From NCBI RefSeq assembly GCF_013391695.1, contig NZ_JACBGH010000001.1, positions 372,001-436,000 on the forward strand: DNA of 64,000 nt, in the 5' to 3' direction. Both the position numbers and the translations under genes were made by a program. Of this stretch, positions 29,282 through 38,166 are shown piece by piece. Numbering within the stretch: the first letter of the stretch is position 1; each line of letters opens with the position of its first letter. The notes beneath the pieces were generated by a model, which was not told the DNA's origin, made no database searches, and worked only from the letters and a program-made list of their open reading frames with translations. This DNA is from Thiomicrorhabdus cannonii. GTDB taxonomy: Bacteria > Pseudomonadota > Gammaproteobacteria > Thiomicrospirales > Thiomicrospiraceae.

Positions 29282-29311
29282 ACCGCCCAAAGCGCAAAAA
29301 CTTGACCTAAT

Positions 29312-29344
29312 AAAAAAGCCCGCTCCTCGAAGAGGAACGGGCTT
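29312..29344 (-). terminator. Terminator after ybiT
   Basis: AAGCCCG-TTCCTC / GAGGAG-CGGGCTT stem with a short TTCG-containing loop, then TTTTTT on the reverse strand, 37 nt past the ybiT stop. Confidence 0.82.
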
Positions 29345-29381
29345 GAAACGCTCGGCAACAAGCCTGACTGACTTAGTTGTC

Positions 29382-30986
29382 TTAGTTGTCGAGTGTCGCC
29401 AGATAGGACTCGTAGTCGCCGCGCCAGTCTTCGATGCCCTTCTCGCTCATCACCAACACGCGCGTCGCCAGGGAGGAGACGAATTCACGGTCGTGCGACA
29501 CGAAAATCACCGTACCGGGATAGTCTTCCAGCGCCTGGTTCAAGGATTCGATCGATTCCATATCCAGGTGGTTGGTGGGTTCGTCCATAATCAGCACGTT
29601 GGGTTTCTGCAACATCAATTTGCCGAACAGCATACGCCCCTGCTCGCCCCCGGAGAGCACCTTGACCGATTTGCCGATCTCTTTCTGCGAGAACAACAGG
29701 CGGCCCAAGACGGCACGCACCGCCTGCTCGTCGTCGGAGGGCGCTTTCCACTGCGTCATCCAGTCGAGCAGACTTAAATCCTCTTCGAAATCGGCGGCGT
29801 GATCCTGCGCGTAATAACCGATTTTGACGTTTTCCGACCACTTGACCACACCGGAGGTCAACTCGGTGTCGCCCACCAGACATTTAAGGAAGGTGGTTTT
29901 ACCGATACCGTTGCCGCCGATGACCGCCAGCTTCTCTTCCACCTCCAGCATCATGCTGAAGTCTTTGATGACCGGATTGTCGCCGTTGTCGGCATCATGG
30001 TAGGTTTTGCTCAGATGCTCTATTTCCAGCGCCAGACGGAACAGTTTTCTCTCCTGTTCAAAACGGATGAACGGGTTCACGCGGCTCGAAGGTTTGACCT
30101 CTTCAAGCTGGATCTTGTCGATCAACTTGGCGCGCGAGGTGGCCTGTTTGGCTTTGGAAGCGTTGGCGGAGAAACGGCTCACGAAGGTTTTCAGCTCGTT
30201 GATCTGCGCCTGCTTTTTGGCGTTGTCGGCCAACAGACGCTCACGCGCCTGGGTCGCGGCCATCATGTATTCGTCGTAGTTGCCTGGATAGAGGCGCAGC
30301 TGACCGTAATCCAGGTCGGCCATGTGGGTACAGACGCTGTTCAAAAAGTGACGGTCGTGGGAGATGATGATCATCGTACTCTTACGCTCGTTAAGCACGT
30401 TCTCCAACCAGCGGATGGTGTCGATATCCAGGTTGTTAGTCGGCTCGTCGAGCAACAGAATGTCCGGATCGGCAAACAGCGCCTGCGCCAGCAGCACACG
30501 CAGTTTCCAACCGGGGGCGACTTCACTCATCAAGCCGTAATGCTGCTCGACCGGAATCCCCACGCCAATCAAGAGTTCGCCGGCACGCGATTCGGCGGTG
30601 TAGCCGTCCATTTCACCGAATTTGACTTCCAGATCGGCGACTTTCATGCCGTCCTCTTCGGACATTTCCGGCAGAGAATAGATGCGGTCACGCTCGCGCT
30701 TGACCTCCCACAACTCCGGCTGGCCCATGATCACGGTATCCACGACGGTGTACTGCTCATAGGCAAACTGATCCTGTTTCAGTTTACCCAGACGGTCATT
30801 GGGATCGAGCATCACCGTGCCCGAGGTCGGTTCCAGATCGCCGCCCAGAATTTTCATAAAGGTGGATTTGCCGCAGCCGTTGGCGCCGATCAGGCCGTAA
30901 CGGTTGCCGTCGCCGAACTTGACGGAAATGTCTTCGAAAAGCGGTTTTTCACCAAACTGCATGGTGATATTAGCGGTTGAAATCAA
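29382..30986 (-). CDS. ybiT: ABC-F family ATPase YbiT
   Basis: 534 residues without membrane segments: two ABC ATPase domains, as in ribosome-associated ABC-F translation factors. Walker [10 protein letters not shown] and signature before [14 protein letters not shown] in the first; [18 protein letters not shown] and [14 protein letters not shown] in the second. The linker has the basic [16 protein letters not shown] helix and [22 protein letters not shown]. From recalled sequence it is closely similar to E. coli YbiT along its length. The start appears to be a TTG (30984-30986) with GGG 7 nt upstream, giving the same N-terminal length as YbiT. Monocistronic. Confidence 0.93.
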   Translation of the reverse strand: MISTANITMQFGEKPLFEDISVKFGDGNRYGLIGANGCGKSTFMKILGGDLEPTSGTVMLDPNDRLGKLKQDQFAYEQYTVVDTVIMGQPELWEVKRERDRIYSLPEMSEEDGMKVADLEVKFGEMDGYTAESRAGELLIGVGIPVEQHYGLMSEVAPGWKLRVLLAQALFADPDILLLDEPTNNLDIDTIRWLENVLNERKSTMIIISHDRHFLNSVCTHMADLDYGQLRLYPGNYDEYMMAATQARERLLADNAKKQAQINELKTFVSRFSANASKAKQATSRAKLIDKIQLEEVKPSSRVNPFIRFEQERKLFRLALEIEHLSKTYHDADNGDNPVIKDFSMMLEVEEKLAVIGGNGIGKTTFLKCLVGDTELTSGVVKWSENVKIGYYAQDHAADFEEDLSLLDWMTQWKAPSDDEQAVRAVLGRLLFSQKEIGKSVKVLSGGEQGRMLFGKLMLQKPNVLIMDEPTNHLDMESIESLNQALEDYPGTVIFVSHDREFVSSLATRVLVMSEKGIEDWRGDYESYLATLDN

Positions 30987-31126
30987 TGTCTTACCCTACA
31001 CTGTTAGCATTTATCCCACTGACTTACCTGTTTGATAAGTCTGGAATTTTACGATTTTAAAATGGGCGCTATTGTGCCACAAAACGCCACTGTTTTCGAG
31101 TTAGAACACGACAATGAAGGGACAAT

Positions 31127-31164
31127 AAAAAACCGGCACATAGCGTACACCTTGTGCCGGCTTT
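31127..31164 (-). terminator. Terminator after the GGDEF-EAL gene
   Basis: GCCGGCAC/GTGCCGG stem around a 14-nt loop, followed on the reverse strand by TTTTTT, 21 nt past the stop. Confidence 0.8.
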
Positions 31165-31184
31165 CAGTAACAGGTCACAGCAAC

Positions 31185-34040
31185 TTACAGCAGATTCCGC
31201 AGGTAACGCCCCATATGCTCCGCCGACAGCGGCGGACTGTACAGATAGCCTTGCAGCTGCTCGCAGTGATTTTCCACCAGAAAGGCGCGCTGCTCGGGCG
31301 TTTCCACCCCTTCGGCAATGACGCGCAGGCCGAGATTCTCCGCCATGGCAATAATGGTTTTGGTAATGACTGCATCTTCGTCGTCGTGCGGCAGATCGCG
31401 CACAAACGACTGGTCGATTTTAAGCTTGCTGACCGGCAAGCGTTTCAGATAGGCCAGCGACGAGTAACCGGTGCCGAAATCGTCGACGGCCACACGAATC
31501 CCCAGATCGCGTATCTGTTGCAGCTTGGCGGTCATCTCGTCGAGATTTTTCATAATGTCGCTTTCGGTGATCTCGAACTCCAGCCAGTGCGGATCGCAGC
31601 CGGTGGCTTGCAACAGCGCCTGCAAATGATCGATGAAATCGGTCTGCTGCAACTGCTTGACCGCCAGATTGAGCGACAGGATGCCGTCGAACAAACCCTC
31701 GCCGCGCCATTGATACAGCTGACGCATCGCCTGCTGCATGACCAGCCGGTCGAGCTCCACAATCAGGCCGATCTCCTCGGCAATAGGAATGAATTTGGCC
31801 GGCGAAACGATGCCCATTTGCGGATGCTGCCAGCGCACCAGAGCCTCCAGTCCCACCAGTTTGTCCTGCTTGGCATCCACCTGCGGCTGGTAGTACACCA
31901 CAAATTCCTGATGCGATATCGCCAGACGCAGACTGGTCTGCATGGCGATATGTTCAAACGCCATCAGGGTCATGTCGTCGGTGTAGAACTGGAAGTTATT
32001 GCGCCCTTCGTCCTTGGCGCGGTACATGGCCGCATCGGCGCATTTGAGCAAGGCTTCGTAGGTGTTGGCGTCTTTGGGATAAAGGCTGATACCGACGCTG
32101 CCCGACAGGAAAAACACATGCTCCCCGACCTTGATCGGCTGACGGGTCGCCTCAATAATCTTTTGCGCCAGATCGGTGGCTTCGTGCGGATGCTTTAACG
32201 ACTCCTGAACAATGGTAAATTCGTCGCCGCCGAGACGGGCCAGCGTATCCCCCTCTGTGGTAATGGCCTTGAGATTGTTGGCCACCTGCTGCAATACCTG
32301 ATCGCCGACGTCGTGTCCCAGGGAATCATTGATTTTCTTGAACTGGTCCAAATCCACAAAAAACAGCGCAAACTGGGTGTTTTTCAACCTGGCCTGTTCA
32401 ATCGCGTGTTCGATGCGATCCTGCAGCAGAACGCGGTTGGGCAACTGCGTCAGCGCATCGTGATGCGCCTGATGGTGCAGAATTTCGGCCTGTTCCTTGA
32501 GCTTGTGTTCCATCTCGCGAATCGAGGTGATGTCCTCGTAGGAACCCAACATGCCGATGGTATTGCCATCACCGTCTTTCAGCGGCACGCGCGAGGTCAG
32601 CCAGACACGCATGTTGCCCTCGTCATCCATGCTGACGTCTTCGTTGTGCAGACGGGTTTCGGCGCTATGCACAATTTTCATATCGCCATAATAGTAGTGA
32701 TCGCCCTCGGTCTCGCCCCAAGGCATATCGTAGTCGGTTTTGCCGATCAGCTCGGCCCGATCGGTTATGCCGGCGTCCTGCAAAAACAGTTCGTTGGCGC
32801 CGAGATAACGCCCCAGATAATCTTTCCAGAAGATACGCACCGGTACGCTGCTCAGGATGTTCTCCAACAACTGGTTCTGATGCAACAACTCGGTTTCGGT
32901 ACGTTTCAGTTCGGTGATGTCGGTATCGAACAGTACAACGGCATCATGCCCCTGAAAACGGACATGCTGCAAACTGGCTTTAACCGGATAAGTGGAGCCG
33001 TCCTTGCGCTGATGCACACTGACATTGCTCACCGTTTGCTGGGTCGACTCCAACGATTTGAGGTGAGTCACGATGTCCGGTGTCAAAAACGGATTGGTAT
33101 CGTAGACGGTCAGCTGTTTCAGCTCCTCCAGAGAGTACCCGAGGTTGTCGAGCGCGCTCTGGTTGGCGTACAGATAATTGAGCGTGTTGTAATCGAAGAT
33201 ATAGACTTCCTGATGGGATTTTTCCAGCAGGATGGCCAACTCCTCGTTGCGCTGTTTTAACTCCACCAGATGGGTCACATCCATCGAAGAGCCGACCATT
33301 TTCACCGGCTGACCGGCGGCATCGTAAATAACATGGCCGCTGACTTCGACAATGGCGGTGCTGCCGTCGGAACGGATATGGGTATGCGTCATGCGCTGCG
33401 GTTTGCCGGTGCGGATAGCCTCTTGCAGCTTGGCCTTAATCGCCGGAATCTCGTCGGGTGCGGCATGTGCCAAGAAGTTTTCATAACTTGGGGTGAAGTG
33501 CTGGGGGTCTTCGCGGTAAATCTCATACAGCGAGGCCGACCACTCGATCTGCATGGTGCGCAAATCCAACTCCCACGTTCCCACCCTCGCCAAATGCTGG
33601 GTGTCGTCCAGACGCTTTTCGCTGAGCGCCAGCTGCGCCTGTGATGCGGCCAGCGCCTCGGTCAACAGCGCTATACTGCGCTGCATTTTCTCCATCGAAT
33701 CGAGCACGTCAAACGCCAACAGGCGATAGAACCCGCCATCCAGCATGAGCTCCCGGCTGCTCAACAGAAACCAACGCGATTGGCTGTCGCCGCATACCAA
33801 CTGCAACGGTGTGTTTTGCGGTGCGTTTGTCCACAGGTTCTGCCAAGGATCGGCGTCGGGACACAAGGTCTCGCAACACAGGCCGAACTGCTCGCTAAAC
33901 GCCTGATTGACGAAATAGACCTGCTCTGCAACCACTGCGTTTTCCAGAGACAACAACATCACGGGAACGGTCTGTGCGTTCAACTCGGCCAAAAATTCCG
34001 TAACATCATTAACATCGGTGGGAAGGTGTGAAAGGGTCAT
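31185..34040 (-). CDS. PAS-GGDEF-EAL protein (c-di-GMP turnover)
   Basis: About 951 residues from the ATG at 34040; longer in-frame starts exist but have no ribosome site either. No membrane segment is evident, so it is probably cytosolic. Several PAS folds come first: around YFVNQAFSEQFG, LARVGTWELDLRT, VYIFDYNTLNYLYANQSAL and VRIFWKDYLGRYLGAN. A GGDEF domain follows with intact ARLGGDEF near residue 602, then an EAL domain with LEALVRWQHP near 730 and the DDFGTGYSSL loop. The inhibitory I-site (RxxD before GGDEF) is lost: TEGD stands in its place. Both activities may be present; the stimulus is unknown. Confidence 0.9.
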   Translation of the reverse strand: MTLSHLPTDVNDVTEFLAELNAQTVPVMLLSLENAVVAEQVYFVNQAFSEQFGLCCETLCPDADPWQNLWTNAPQNTPLQLVCGDSQSRWFLLSSRELMLDGGFYRLLAFDVLDSMEKMQRSIALLTEALAASQAQLALSEKRLDDTQHLARVGTWELDLRTMQIEWSASLYEIYREDPQHFTPSYENFLAHAAPDEIPAIKAKLQEAIRTGKPQRMTHTHIRSDGSTAIVEVSGHVIYDAAGQPVKMVGSSMDVTHLVELKQRNEELAILLEKSHQEVYIFDYNTLNYLYANQSALDNLGYSLEELKQLTVYDTNPFLTPDIVTHLKSLESTQQTVSNVSVHQRKDGSTYPVKASLQHVRFQGHDAVVLFDTDITELKRTETELLHQNQLLENILSSVPVRIFWKDYLGRYLGANELFLQDAGITDRAELIGKTDYDMPWGETEGDHYYYGDMKIVHSAETRLHNEDVSMDDEGNMRVWLTSRVPLKDGDGNTIGMLGSYEDITSIREMEHKLKEQAEILHHQAHHDALTQLPNRVLLQDRIEHAIEQARLKNTQFALFFVDLDQFKKINDSLGHDVGDQVLQQVANNLKAITTEGDTLARLGGDEFTIVQESLKHPHEATDLAQKIIEATRQPIKVGEHVFFLSGSVGISLYPKDANTYEALLKCADAAMYRAKDEGRNNFQFYTDDMTLMAFEHIAMQTSLRLAISHQEFVVYYQPQVDAKQDKLVGLEALVRWQHPQMGIVSPAKFIPIAEEIGLIVELDRLVMQQAMRQLYQWRGEGLFDGILSLNLAVKQLQQTDFIDHLQALLQATGCDPHWLEFEITESDIMKNLDEMTAKLQQIRDLGIRVAVDDFGTGYSSLAYLKRLPVSKLKIDQSFVRDLPHDDEDAVITKTIIAMAENLGLRVIAEGVETPEQRAFLVENHCEQLQGYLYSPPLSAEHMGRYLRNLL

Positions 34041-34202
34041 CAAAACGGTTCGGTTATTATGAATCGGTATCATGCTGCCACACGGCGGCGGCATCCAATC
34101 CCTGCACTGCCACTTACTTGCAGGGAAACCAAAAGATAACAGAAAGCGCCAACGCAATCCATAATTTCAGTGCGGAAATTATCGTATTTCGGTAACAGCA
34201 TA

Positions 34203-34252
34203 CAAAAAAGCCCCGTCAAACTCAGCAGGCCGGCTGAATTGGACGGGGCTGG
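34203..34252 (-). terminator. Terminator of htpG with a dispersed-word copy in its loop
   Basis: AGCCCCGTC (34209-34217) pairs with GACGGGGCT (34242-34250); the reverse transcript then reads into U6. The loop holds AAACTCAGCAGGCCGGCT (34218-34235), a 16/18 copy of the dispersed word, itself able to form a small TCAGC/GCTGA stem. Confidence 0.82.
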
Positions 34253-34274
34253 ATCGCTAAAAGCGCAGCGACAA

Positions 34275-36164
34275 TTAAAGCATTTCGCTCAACAGCGCAT
34301 TCATGCGTTTGATGAACGCGGCCGGCTCTTCAAGCTGATCGCCCTCGGCCAGTTGCGCCTGCTCCAGCAGGAACAACGACCACTCTTTGAGCTTGGCTTC
34401 ATCCTCGACGGAATCCAGCTTCTTGACCAGAGCATGCTCCGGATTCAGCTCCAGCACCGGCTTCTGCTTGGGCACGCTCTGCCCCATCTGCTCCATCAGA
34501 CGCGCCATGTGCGCCGACATATCGCCGGCCGCACTGACGACACACGCCGGGGAGTCGGTCAGACGGTGGGTAATCTTGACGTCCGACACCTGCTCTTCCA
34601 GTGCTTTCTTGACCTTCTCGGTCAAGGCTTCACGCGCCTTTTTCTCGTCGTCGGAGAGGGTTTTTTCGGCCTCTTCGTCAAGCTTCAGATCGGCCGAGGT
34701 GACCGACTGCAGCGACTTGCCTTCAAACTCAAACAGATGCGATACCAACCACTCGTCGATACGGTCGGAAAGCAACAACACCTCGATGCCTTTCTTGCGG
34801 AAAATCTCCAGATGCGGGCTGCCTTTGGCCGCTGCATGGGTATCGGCGACGATATAGTAGATCTTGTCCTGATCGGCCGGCATGCGGTCGATATACTGCT
34901 GCAAGGAGATGCGCTGCTCGGCGGCATCATCGTGCGTGCTGGCAAAACGCAACAGGCCGGCAATCTTCTCCTTGTTGGCGTAATCTTCGATCACCCCCTC
35001 TTTCATCACCTGGCCGAATTGCTCCCAGAAGGTGTTGTAGGCGCTTTGATCCTCGTCCTTGGCAAGTTTCGCCAGGTGATCCAAGACACGTTTTACCGAA
35101 GCGGAGCGAATCTTATCGACGACCTTGTTGCTTTGCAGGATTTCGCGCGACACGTTCAGCGGCAGATCGGCCGAGTCGATCACCCCGCGCACAAAACGCA
35201 GATAGGCCGGCATCAGATGTTCGGCGTCATCCATAATGAAAACGCGCTTCACATACAACTTCAAACCGTAACGGCGCTCACGGTCGTAGAGGTCAAACGG
35301 CGCTTTTTTAGGGATATACAGCAAAGAGGTGTATTCGAGCGTGCCTTCGACCTTGTTGTGGATGTGCGCCAGCGGCTCGGTAAAGTCATGCGACAACGTC
35401 TGGTAGAAGTTGGTGTAATCCTCGTCCGTCAGATCCGACTTGGACTGCGTCCAGATCGCCGTGGCTTTGTTGACCTGCTCCAGTTCATCGGTGGTTTTCT
35501 GCTCTTTGGCGTCATTGTCCCACTCGGTTTTGAACATTTTGATCGGGAAATTGATGTGATCCGAATAGGTCGTAATGATGTTTTTGAGACGGTAATTGTC
35601 CAGGAACTCGTCCATATCGGCCTTAAGATGCAGCACGATCTCGGTGCCTTTGGTCGGCTTTTCCACGGTTTCCAGCGTGTACTCGCCTTCGCCCTTGGAA
35701 ACCCAGCGCGTGCCCTCGGCGGTCGGCGTGCCGGCTTTGCGGGTAATCAACTCCACTTCGTCGGCCACAATAAACGACGAATAGAAACCGACCCCGAACT
35801 GACCGATCAGGTTGGAGTCTTTGGCCTGATCGCCTGTCAGACTTTCCAGAAACTTCTTGGTGCCGGAGTTGGCGATCGTCCCGATATTGGCGATCACCTC
35901 ATCGCGCGTCATGCCGATGCCGTTGTCGCGGATGGTGACAGTACGCGCGTTCTTGTCAAACCAGACGCTGATCGCCAGCTCGTCCTCGCCTTCATGCAGG
36001 CTGTCGTCCGATACCGCCTGAAAACGCAACTTGTCCAACGCGTCGGAGGCGTTGGAGATCAGCTCGCGCAAAAAGATCTCCTTGTTGGAATACAAGGCGT
36101 GAATCATCAATTTTAACAGTTGGTTGACTTCCGTCTGAAACGCATGGGTTTCTACTACACTCAT
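34275..36164 (-). CDS. htpG: Molecular chaperone HtpG (Hsp90)
   Basis: 629 residues. ATP-dependent dimeric cytoplasmic chaperone. It opens with [38 protein letters not shown], interrupted here only for quotation by domain: the GHKL ATPase includes [22 protein letters not shown] and [11 protein letters not shown]. The middle domain has [15 protein letters not shown]-like and [11 protein letters not shown] segments, and the C-terminal dimerisation domain ends [10 protein letters not shown]. Start ATG 36164 has GGAG 7 nt upstream; the TTG before it does not. A clear sigma-32 promoter (36246-36274) precedes it and a terminator follows, so it is a monocistronic heat-shock gene. Confidence 0.97.
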   Translation of the reverse strand: MSVVETHAFQTEVNQLLKLMIHALYSNKEIFLRELISNASDALDKLRFQAVSDDSLHEGEDELAISVWFDKNARTVTIRDNGIGMTRDEVIANIGTIANSGTKKFLESLTGDQAKDSNLIGQFGVGFYSSFIVADEVELITRKAGTPTAEGTRWVSKGEGEYTLETVEKPTKGTEIVLHLKADMDEFLDNYRLKNIITTYSDHINFPIKMFKTEWDNDAKEQKTTDELEQVNKATAIWTQSKSDLTDEDYTNFYQTLSHDFTEPLAHIHNKVEGTLEYTSLLYIPKKAPFDLYDRERRYGLKLYVKRVFIMDDAEHLMPAYLRFVRGVIDSADLPLNVSREILQSNKVVDKIRSASVKRVLDHLAKLAKDEDQSAYNTFWEQFGQVMKEGVIEDYANKEKIAGLLRFASTHDDAAEQRISLQQYIDRMPADQDKIYYIVADTHAAAKGSPHLEIFRKKGIEVLLLSDRIDEWLVSHLFEFEGKSLQSVTSADLKLDEEAEKTLSDDEKKAREALTEKVKKALEEQVSDVKITHRLTDSPACVVSAAGDMSAHMARLMEQMGQSVPKQKPVLELNPEHALVKKLDSVEDEAKLKEWSLFLLEQAQLAEGDQLEEPAAFIKRMNALLSEML

Positions 36165-36203
36165 CAATCGTCTCCAATGATGTTACAAATAGTTGGCTTA
36201 AAA

Positions 36204-36221
36204 ATTCTCAACAGGCCGGGT
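36204..36221 (+). repeat. Dispersed 18-bp word, 16/18 copy in the htpG leader
   Basis: ATTCTCAACAGGCCGGGT; lies between the heat-shock promoter and the htpG start, so it would be transcribed in the leader. Confidence 0.65.
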
Positions 36222-36245
36222 ATACGGCTTAAAAAGGTCTTATAC

Positions 36246-36274
36246 AACTGGGGATAATACGGCTATTTTTCAAG
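36246..36274 (-). promoter_or_regulatory. Heat-shock (sigma-32) promoter of htpG
   Basis: Reverse strand CTTGAAA (36274-36268), 14-bp spacer, CCCCAGTT (36253-36246); the sigma-32 consensus is CTTGAAA and CCCCATNT with 11-16 bp. The start codon lies about 80 nt further on. Confidence 0.82.
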
Positions 36275-36285
36275 TGCCCAAAAGC

Positions 36286-36308
36286 AAAAAAGCGCGGAAA
36301 ACCGCGCT
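36286..36308 (-). terminator. Terminator after the exported protein gene
   Basis: AGCGCGG/CCGCGCT stem with a TTTT loop, then TTTTTT on the reverse strand; separates the upstream gene from the htpG promoter. Confidence 0.82.
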
Positions 36309-36349
36309 AAACAGGAGGTGAAATTCACAGCAAGCGTGAATGCAGGCTA

Positions 36350-37273
36350 TTAATAAAGGCCGCTTTCCTTTTCGACCGCCTGGTTTTTGGCGACCGCCTT
36401 CAACGCCTTGATAATGTCATCCGGCGCATTGGAGATACTCATAAAACTGCCGTCCCCCATCATCGACAGGCTTGGCCAGTTCAAGGCAATACGGAATTTA
36501 CCGTTCAAGGCGACAACTTCATCGTCCACCACCAGCAACTCGTAAGGAAAATGCGCGGCGTGGCTTTCGACATTCACATCGATTTTCGACTGGATAAACT
36601 GGTCGGCCGCCTCACCGTTCGTCAAGGCAACGCCAAACACGCTCATCTTGGTACCCGGGATATCAATACGGTAAACCTTTTTGGCGCCTGCTTTGCCCGA
36701 TGCCAGTCCTGCCTCGACCTTTTTGACCGCTTCATCATAAGAACCGTATTCGGCCAATTCGTCCTCATCGTCAAAGTACGGCATCATCATTTTATAGTGA
36801 TACTCGCGCAACTCATCGGCACTCAAGCCCTTCTCGGCACCAAACTCCTTGGTTGCGCCGAGTGCGGCCTGCATGGCTTTTTGCACCGGCATAATATCGC
36901 CTTTCATGCGATAGGCGTTCCACATATACACCGGGTTGGTATAGCTAACCTGCACCTGACCGTTGCGATTGACGATCGAAACACGCTCCATTGCGCCAAA
37001 CCCGCCCTTTTCGGAGGCCGCCGCCAAGGCTTTCAAGGCATTGTTGGTAACCACCAACACCTGCGTATCCGCGTTGGGCGCATAACTGCCGACCACTTCA
37101 AAGCCGTTGTTTTGCAGGGCATTTTGCGTTTTGGCAACGACACTTTGCAGATCAGCAGATTCAACGCTTCCCAAAATAAAAGGCATATGGTTCGATGCCC
37201 AAGCCGCTGCCGAGGTACTGCTTAAGATCAGTCCGAAAAGAGCCGAAGCCCAAAGTTTGTGTAGCTGTTTCAT
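36350..37273 (-). CDS. Exported protein of unknown function (DUF302-like N-terminal part)
   Basis: 307 residues with a Sec signal peptide (about 1-27, cleavage near AWASNH). The mature part starts with a repeat-like segment (VVAKTQNALQNNGFEVVGSYAPNADTQVLVVTN) that recalls the DUF302 fold, a guess from pattern only. Other blocks are YTNPVYMWNAYRMKGDI, KMMMPYFDDEDELAEYGSYDEAVKKVEAGLA and AHFPYELLVVDDEVVALNGKFRIALNWPSL. There are no cysteines and no lipobox, so it is probably a soluble periplasmic protein. AAGGA precedes the ATG. It stands alone between terminators and no neighbour explains its role. Confidence 0.6.
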   Translation of the reverse strand: MKQLHKLWASALFGLILSSTSAAAWASNHMPFILGSVESADLQSVVAKTQNALQNNGFEVVGSYAPNADTQVLVVTNNALKALAAASEKGGFGAMERVSIVNRNGQVQVSYTNPVYMWNAYRMKGDIMPVQKAMQAALGATKEFGAEKGLSADELREYHYKMMMPYFDDEDELAEYGSYDEAVKKVEAGLASGKAGAKKVYRIDIPGTKMSVFGVALTNGEAADQFIQSKIDVNVESHAAHFPYELLVVDDEVVALNGKFRIALNWPSLSMMGDGSFMSISNAPDDIIKALKAVAKNQAVEKESGLY

Positions 37274-37470
37274 GTTGTATCCTTCTTTCTGCGTACTGTT
37301 AGCAAAAAATCCTTAGCAAAAGTCGCTCTGATTCATGTCGGCGTTGTGACGCTCTGTTTCTGTCCGGCAACCATTGTCATAAATTTTTTTAAAGTTTGAA
37401 AAGCAAATATTTTTATGACCTAATAAACACCCGGTAAGTAATAAACAGTAATCGCTCAGAAAAAAGCTAT

Positions 37471-37496
37471 AAAAAAAACCCCATAAAGGGGTTTTA
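37471..37496 (-). terminator. Terminator of the chemotaxis operon
   Basis: AAAACCCC/GGGGTTTT stem with an ATAAA loop; T runs on both strands, 23 nt past the last gene's stop. Confidence 0.8.
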
Positions 37497-37518
37497 GTAA
37501 TCAGGCGTCAACACAGTA

Positions 37519-38106
37519 TTAAAACAGTTCAATCTCGTCGTCTGCCGCTTGCTCTTCCTCATGCATCCTCTCCAGCATGCGCTGACGCATGATGTTAATC
37601 GCCTCTTCAGTCGGAATATGCTGATCGAAAATCAGCTCAAACAGCTCTTCCTCTTCACGCATCGTGGTGCCCTTGCGCACGCTTTGCTTGAAAGCCTCCC
37701 ACTCTTCGCGATTTTTGACGCGCATCTCATGAGAGACGATTTCCGCCAATCCGGACAAACCATGCGAGACATGATTGAGGCGTTGACTCAGCTTGTCATA
37801 AAACTGGAAAGCAATGATCGCCTGCTGCATTTTGGCCGCCAATTCGGCGGTATGACTGGTGAGCAATGCATTGTGCTCCTGCACCGCTGCATTATCACCG
37901 ACCGCTTGCAAAATATTGGCGCTGGAGTTCTGGATTTCCTCTATGTGCTGCGACATAAACGTAAAGGAGTCGATTAAGGTATTAACGGAGTGATCGCCTT
38001 CGGTAATCGAAAGATCGATTTGAGCCACCGATAAATTTAAAACCAGAATGGTCTGCTGAACCTCTTCAGCCCCCAAAGCAAATCCTTCCGCAAACTCCGT
38101 TGTCAT
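37519..38106 (-). CDS. CheZ-like chemotaxis protein (predicted CheY-P phosphatase)
   Basis: 195 residues, soluble and almost entirely helical, last gene of a cheD-cheA operon. The central helix AFQFYDKLSQRLNHV carries D104 and Q108, the same D-x3-Q spacing as the catalytic Asp143/Gln147 of E. coli CheZ (DLTGQ). The C-terminus is acidic and ends DDEIELF, comparable in place to the CheZ C-terminal peptide that binds CheY, and shares ELF with the end of CheD. These points make a CheZ-type phosphatase likely, but overall similarity is low and I do not claim the symbol. GAGGAG precedes the ATG; 60 nt after cheA. Confidence 0.5.
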   Translation of the reverse strand: MTTEFAEGFALGAEEVQQTILVLNLSVAQIDLSITEGDHSVNTLIDSFTFMSQHIEEIQNSSANILQAVGDNAAVQEHNALLTSHTAELAAKMQQAIIAFQFYDKLSQRLNHVSHGLSGLAEIVSHEMRVKNREEWEAFKQSVRKGTTMREEEELFELIFDQHIPTEEAINIMRQRMLERMHEEEQAADDEIELF

Positions 38107-38166
38107 CCAAACTCCTCAATTAATCTATTTTTTTTATACCGTCATGCAGGCCGCAAAGGGCTTTTG

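Noticed and set aside
32385-32400. Partial match CCTGGCCTGTTCAA in the GGDEF-EAL gene
   Set aside because: The invariant GGCCGGGT core is lacking; counted as chance.
34951-34962. Another copy of the dispersed word in htpG (AACAGGCCGG)
   Set aside because: Only 15 of 18 positions match and the core is broken at its last bases; ordinary coding sequence can explain it.
34170-36116. 648-codon open frame opposite htpG
   Set aside because: HtpG is certain on the other strand; the frame is a composition-driven shadow with no motifs.
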